From NCBI GenBank assembly GCA_030425205.1, contig JAUIAP010000011.1, positions 62,001 to 126,000 of the forward strand: a stretch of DNA of 64,000 bases, written 5' to 3'. Made by a program: the position numbers and the translations under genes. The stretch comes from Anaerolineae bacterium. Lineage in GTDB: Bacteria > Chloroflexota > Anaerolineae > Promineifilales > Promineifilaceae. This document shows, in pieces, positions 61,368-64,000 of the stretch. Below the pieces are notes generated by a model. That model saw only the letters and a program-made list of their open reading frames with translations, was not told the origin of the DNA and made no database searches. The number at the start of each line of letters is the position of its first letter. Position 1 is the first letter of the stretch.

Positions 61368-61701
61368 TCGATTGTCTCCTCAATGCTCAGCGTTCAGTTA
61401 CACTGAGGGGTGGCGATACCAAAATACAGGGTGACCTATGAGTAGGTTACCCTGAATATAAGTGAACTCTAAGTGCGCGTCAACTTAAATCGGCTTAAGG
61501 TTCCAAATAGCCCTGCCGAACATGTTCGATCAACTTCATATTGAGCTCATTGCAGCAAGACAAACGTTGACAGATTTGAGTGGCAAAAACGGGATTAGTG
61601 ACATAAATTGGTATTTCGTTCACTAAAATAGGGCGGTAAAAATTCGCATAACAACGCGACGTGTGGGGCGATCATGGCAACTGCATGTTAGCTATTCAAT
61701 C
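61368..61701. promoter_or_regulatory. Intergenic region upstream of the giant surface protein
   Basis: This 334-bp gap holds a dyad: CAGGGTGACCT (61427-61437) and AGGTTACCCTG (61444-61454), 11-base arms with one mismatch and a 6-base centre. The dyad lies 60-87 bp upstream of the adhesin start and is a candidate operator. No small gene or clear promoter hexamers were recognised in the remaining AT-rich part. Confidence 0.45.
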
Positions 61702-64000
61702 CTACCAAGCATAAAGCCGCCACACGCCCGCCTGCAAATTCTCCACATTCAGGTCCGCCAGAATTGTCACGGCCTGACGCACATGCTGTTCAGCTTGACC
61801 GCTGTCGCCCCTTTCCTGCAAGCTGTCCGCCAGATTATTGAGCAGCGCGGCCTCCCAATGGCGATCCCCAATTTGGCGACACAGCGCGAGGGCATGCTTG
61901 AAGTTGGTTTGGGCGGTCGCATGATCGTCACGACTGGCGGCGAGCAGTGCGAGGTTGTTGAGCGCGGCGATTTGGCTTTCCGGCTCGTTGGCGACTTGCA
62001 GACTTTGTTCAAAGGCGCTGCGGGCATCATTCGGCCGATCTTCCCGCCAGATCATCCCGCGCAAGTTATGCGCCCGCGCCGAATTTGCCGACACCTGCAA
62101 CGCCTGTTCAGCCCGCGCCAAAGCGACCTCCTTCTCACCCAACGCCAGCGCGACATGACCCGCCTCGATCAGCGCGTCGAGCCGCAATGGATCATCATCT
62201 GCTGTCGCCAGCGCATGGGAAAACTGTTTGCCAGCCGCGACCCACTCACCGAGCCGCTGAAAGACCTGTCCCAATTTGTATGCCAACAGTGCTGACGGGG
62301 GAGCCGCTTCATAGCTGGCACGGGCGGCAGCGTAGTTGCCCAAGCGCAAATGCAGATCACCAAGCTGTTGCTGAATTTCGGCCGAATCTTCTGTCCTCAA
62401 CGCCAACGCCCGTTCAAAAAGCTGCACCGCTTCCGCATTGGCGTACAGTTGCCGCGCCCGCACCGCCGCTTGCACATAGGCAGTCGCCGCCTCAGCGACC
62501 TCACCCGCCTGCTCAAAATGGTGCGCGATGCGAACGGGCTGTCCGTGGGACTGGCGCAATTGCTGGGCGGCGCGTTTGTGCAGCAGCCGTCGCCGTAGGG
62601 CTGACAACGCTTCGTAGACCAGTTCGCGCAATTTGTGATGGCTAAAATCAAGGGCGAAATCACGTTCGACGAGAAGCTGATGGGCCAATAGTGCTTCAAC
62701 TGCATCGGCCGATCTTTCCTCATCCCGCCCGCTGACTTGGTGCAACAGCTCAAACGACGCACTGCTCCCCAGCACCGCCGCCGTCTGCAAAATTTGTTGC
62801 GCCACCTCATCCAGCGCAGCGATGCGCGTTTGAAGCAGCGCGCGTACACCAGTCGGCAACTGCTCGGCGTCCTCCGCTTGCAGATAGGCGACGGCAAAAA
62901 ATGGCACACCTTCCGTTTCGGTGTGCAGACGTTCGGCCGAAATTGTCCTGCCCGTCTGCTCGACGAGCTCGGTCAACGCTTCAAGCGACAGACGCGCTAG
63001 GCGCAAATGTAGCGCCTGTCCTTCCCGCTGCATGTCAGCCAGACGACGGCGCACGGGATGGGCGTTATCAACCGCCTCGCTGCGGAAGGTGAGCAGGAGA
63101 AATATCGGCCGATCCCTCAGACGCCGCATCAAAAACGCCAGCCACGCCAGCGTCGCCTCATCCGCCCACTGCACGTCATCGACAAATAACGCGCCCGCTT
63201 TTGCTCCCTTAAAAAGATGATCGATCGCCTGCACAAGCGTTTCAAAAAAGCGGGTACGTGCAGCGGGATCATCAAGCGTTGGTGCAGGGGTATCCGTTCG
63301 CAGTTGCGGAAAGAGTCGCTGGAGTTCTCCCCGTAAGGAAACGGGCAATGTCTCGGTGATGGGCAGTTGCAGCAGTGGCGCATAGGCCAGCGTCTGTTCA
63401 TCGGGAAAGCAGCGCAGGGTGAGCGTGCGCGTCGGCAACTGCGCCAGCAGCTCGGTCACCAGCCGCGTTTTGCCGATCCCTGCCTCCCCTTCAATCGCGG
63501 CAACGGTTCCGTGCGTTTCGATTGTGCGATAGGCGTTTTGCAGCTGGGTCAGTTCGGCCGATCGGCCGACAAACGGCACGCTCACCGGCATCGCGCGCTC
63601 ACTCGCCACATTGGAAACGACGACACGCTTTTCTGGCAGCTCAAGCCGATCCTCACGAATGGCGGTGTGGAGCAGCTGGGTTTCCCGCAGTGGTTCAACG
63701 CCCAACTCGTCCTCTAACACACGCATACACTGCTTGAACTGCTTCAACGCCGCGCTGCGATCCCCCGCCCATGTGTGTAGACGCATCAACGTCCGATGGG
63801 TCTCTTCACGCAGTGGATCTTGTGCGAGCCAGCGTTGCGCATAGCGGATCGCTGCGTCGAATTCATGCGCGGTGCTATGCTGTTCGATGAGCTGATCCAG
63901 CGCGCTTGCAAACTGGCTGCGATAGTGATCGCTCTGATAGTACTGCCATTCGTCAAAGTCGGGCGCATCGCGCAGGGTGAAGCCAGAGAGGAAGTCGGCG
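61702..64000 (-). CDS. AfsR-like regulator: BTAD, AAA ATPase and TPR repeats (5' end outside window)
   Basis: The frame continues past the internal Met at 63789 to the right edge, where it still reads BTAD sequence (ADFLSGFTLRDAPDFDEWQ at the edge, RLHTWAGDRSAALKQF, then LEDELGVEPLRET). The gene is therefore partial, with its DNA-binding N-terminus beyond 64000. After the BTAD comes a STAND/AAA ATPase: FVGRSAELTQL, Walker A EGEAGIGKTRLV and Walker B ALFVDDVQWAD. A ~330-residue TPR region follows to the C-terminus (AALNNLALLAASRDD; AALLNNLADSLQERGD). This is the MalT/AfsR-like signal-sensing layout. Its divergent or upstream partners cannot be seen. The adhesin gene lies downstream on the same strand, 334 bp away. 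Confidence 0.88.
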   Translation of the reverse strand, partial: ADFLSGFTLRDAPDFDEWQYYQSDHYRSQFASALDQLIEQHSTAHEFDAAIRYAQRWLAQDPLREETHRTLMRLHTWAGDRSAALKQFKQCMRVLEDELGVEPLRETQLLHTAIREDRLELPEKRVVVSNVASERAMPVSVPFVGRSAELTQLQNAYRTIETHGTVAAIEGEAGIGKTRLVTELLAQLPTRTLTLRCFPDEQTLAYAPLLQLPITETLPVSLRGELQRLFPQLRTDTPAPTLDDPAARTRFFETLVQAIDHLFKGAKAGALFVDDVQWADEATLAWLAFLMRRLRDRPIFLLLTFRSEAVDNAHPVRRRLADMQREGQALHLRLARLSLEALTELVEQTGRTISAERLHTETEGVPFFAVAYLQAEDAEQLPTGVRALLQTRIAALDEVAQQILQTAAVLGSSASFELLHQVSGRDEERSADAVEALLAHQLLVERDFALDFSHHKLRELVYEALSALRRRLLHKRAAQQLRQSHGQPVRIAHHFEQAGEVAEAATAYVQAAVRARQLYANAEAVQLFERALALRTEDSAEIQQQLGDLHLRLGNYAAARASYEAAPPSALLAYKLGQVFQRLGEWVAAGKQFSHALATADDDPLRLDALIEAGHVALALGEKEVALARAEQALQVSANSARAHNLRGMIWREDRPNDARSAFEQSLQVANEPESQIAALNNLALLAASRDDHATAQTNFKHALALCRQIGDRHWEAALLNNLADSLQERGDSGQAEQHVRQAVTILADLNVENLQAGVWRLYAW

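Larger units (their letters stand above)
161..63569. repeat. Highly iterated palindrome TCGGCCGA (about 85 dispersed copies)
   Basis: The octamer TCGGCCGA starts at 161, 3507, 4571, 5327, 5578, 5942, 6827, 6935, 6973, 7177, 7501, 7816, 8475, 9536, 10358, 11298, 12555, 13670, 14997, 15702, 17239, 17566, 18192, 19383, 19716, 20259, 20672, 20933, 21329, 21743, 22342, 22572, 23642, 25073, 25558, 25957, 26861, 27032, 27414, 28631, 29908, 31018, 31159, 31292, 33251, 34301, 36247, 39667, 40802, 42017, 42846, 44114, 44899, 47123, 47182, 47470, 48286, 48568, 48865, 49521, 50241, 50641, 51234, 52620, 52932, 53398, 54271, 54556, 55513, 55915, 56647, 56905, 57793, 58324, 60178, 60418, 61141, 61267, 62031, 62378, 62705, 62933, 63105, 63554 and 63562. 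The preceding base is A or T except at 6827; the following base is A or T except at 11298 and 63562. Most copies lie in genes, where they read as Ser-Ala-Glu/Asp, Ile/Phe-Gly-Arg or Arg-Pro depending on frame. Counted by eye, so one or two may be missed. Confidence 0.93.

Overview
This window looks like a chromosomal segment of a Chloroflexota bacterium, probably an Anaerolineae or Caldilineae relative. The assignment is an inference from gene content: AfsR-like activators joining a BTAD domain to an NTPase and TPRs, a CheB-CheR-kinase hybrid, a TPR-CHAT protein beside a sigma factor, very large DUF11/Calx-beta surface proteins, and LplB-type sugar importers beside heparinase-like lyases. GC is moderately high. 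I saw no rRNA, tRNA, CRISPR array, phage or transposase gene.

Layout. (1) 0.4-3.2 kb holds a secreted BNR/FN3/PKD protein. Two membrane genes follow on the minus strand: a DUF2270-DUF2179 protein and a diadenylate cyclase fused to YbbR repeats (c-di-AMP synthesis). (2) 6.9-16.8 kb is a plus-strand signalling block: a GAF/HisKA_3 kinase with its NarL-type regulator, a 1646-residue CheB-CheR-PAS-GAF-kinase hybrid with an Rcp1-like regulator, a REC-kinase hybrid, a lone receiver and a second NarL-type regulator. Two near-identical 7-2-7 palindromes lie in its promoter regions. (3) 16.8-22.7 kb on the minus strand holds a subtilase and a three-gene unit: ECF-like sigma factor, soluble anti-sigma-like protein lacking zinc ligands, and TPR-CHAT caspase-like protease. 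Divergent from it are a secreted protein with about 14 repeats of 37 residues and a PEP-CTERM-like protein.

(4) 27.3-47.2 kb is a catabolic locus for a uronic-acid polysaccharide. A divergent LacI-type repressor faces a promoter with a 20-bp operator. The long plus-strand operon that follows encodes an SDR, two heparinase II/III-type lyases, an LplB/YtcP-type ABC importer (two permeases, lipoprotein, ATPase), four small membrane proteins of unknown role, a GH88 unsaturated glucuronyl hydrolase, a mannonate-dehydratase-like enolase-superfamily enzyme, an aldo/keto reductase, a Gfo/Idh oxidoreductase, an EF-Tu-domain-3-like small protein, an RraA-like protein and a KDPG/KHG aldolase. Together they suggest lyase depolymerisation, import of unsaturated oligosaccharides, removal of the unsaturated uronate, and conversion through 2-keto-3-deoxy sugar acids to pyruvate.

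(5) 47.2-64 kb carries two AfsR-like regulators (the second runs off the right edge), a small protein coupled to a secreted beta-lactamase-fold hydrolase, and a 2727-residue surface protein.

The most striking feature runs through the whole window. The palindrome TCGGCCGA, nearly always flanked by A or T on both sides, occurs about 85 times (my count by eye), against one or two expected by base composition. It occurs in genes of every function and in all reading frames, like the HIP1 element of cyanobacteria.
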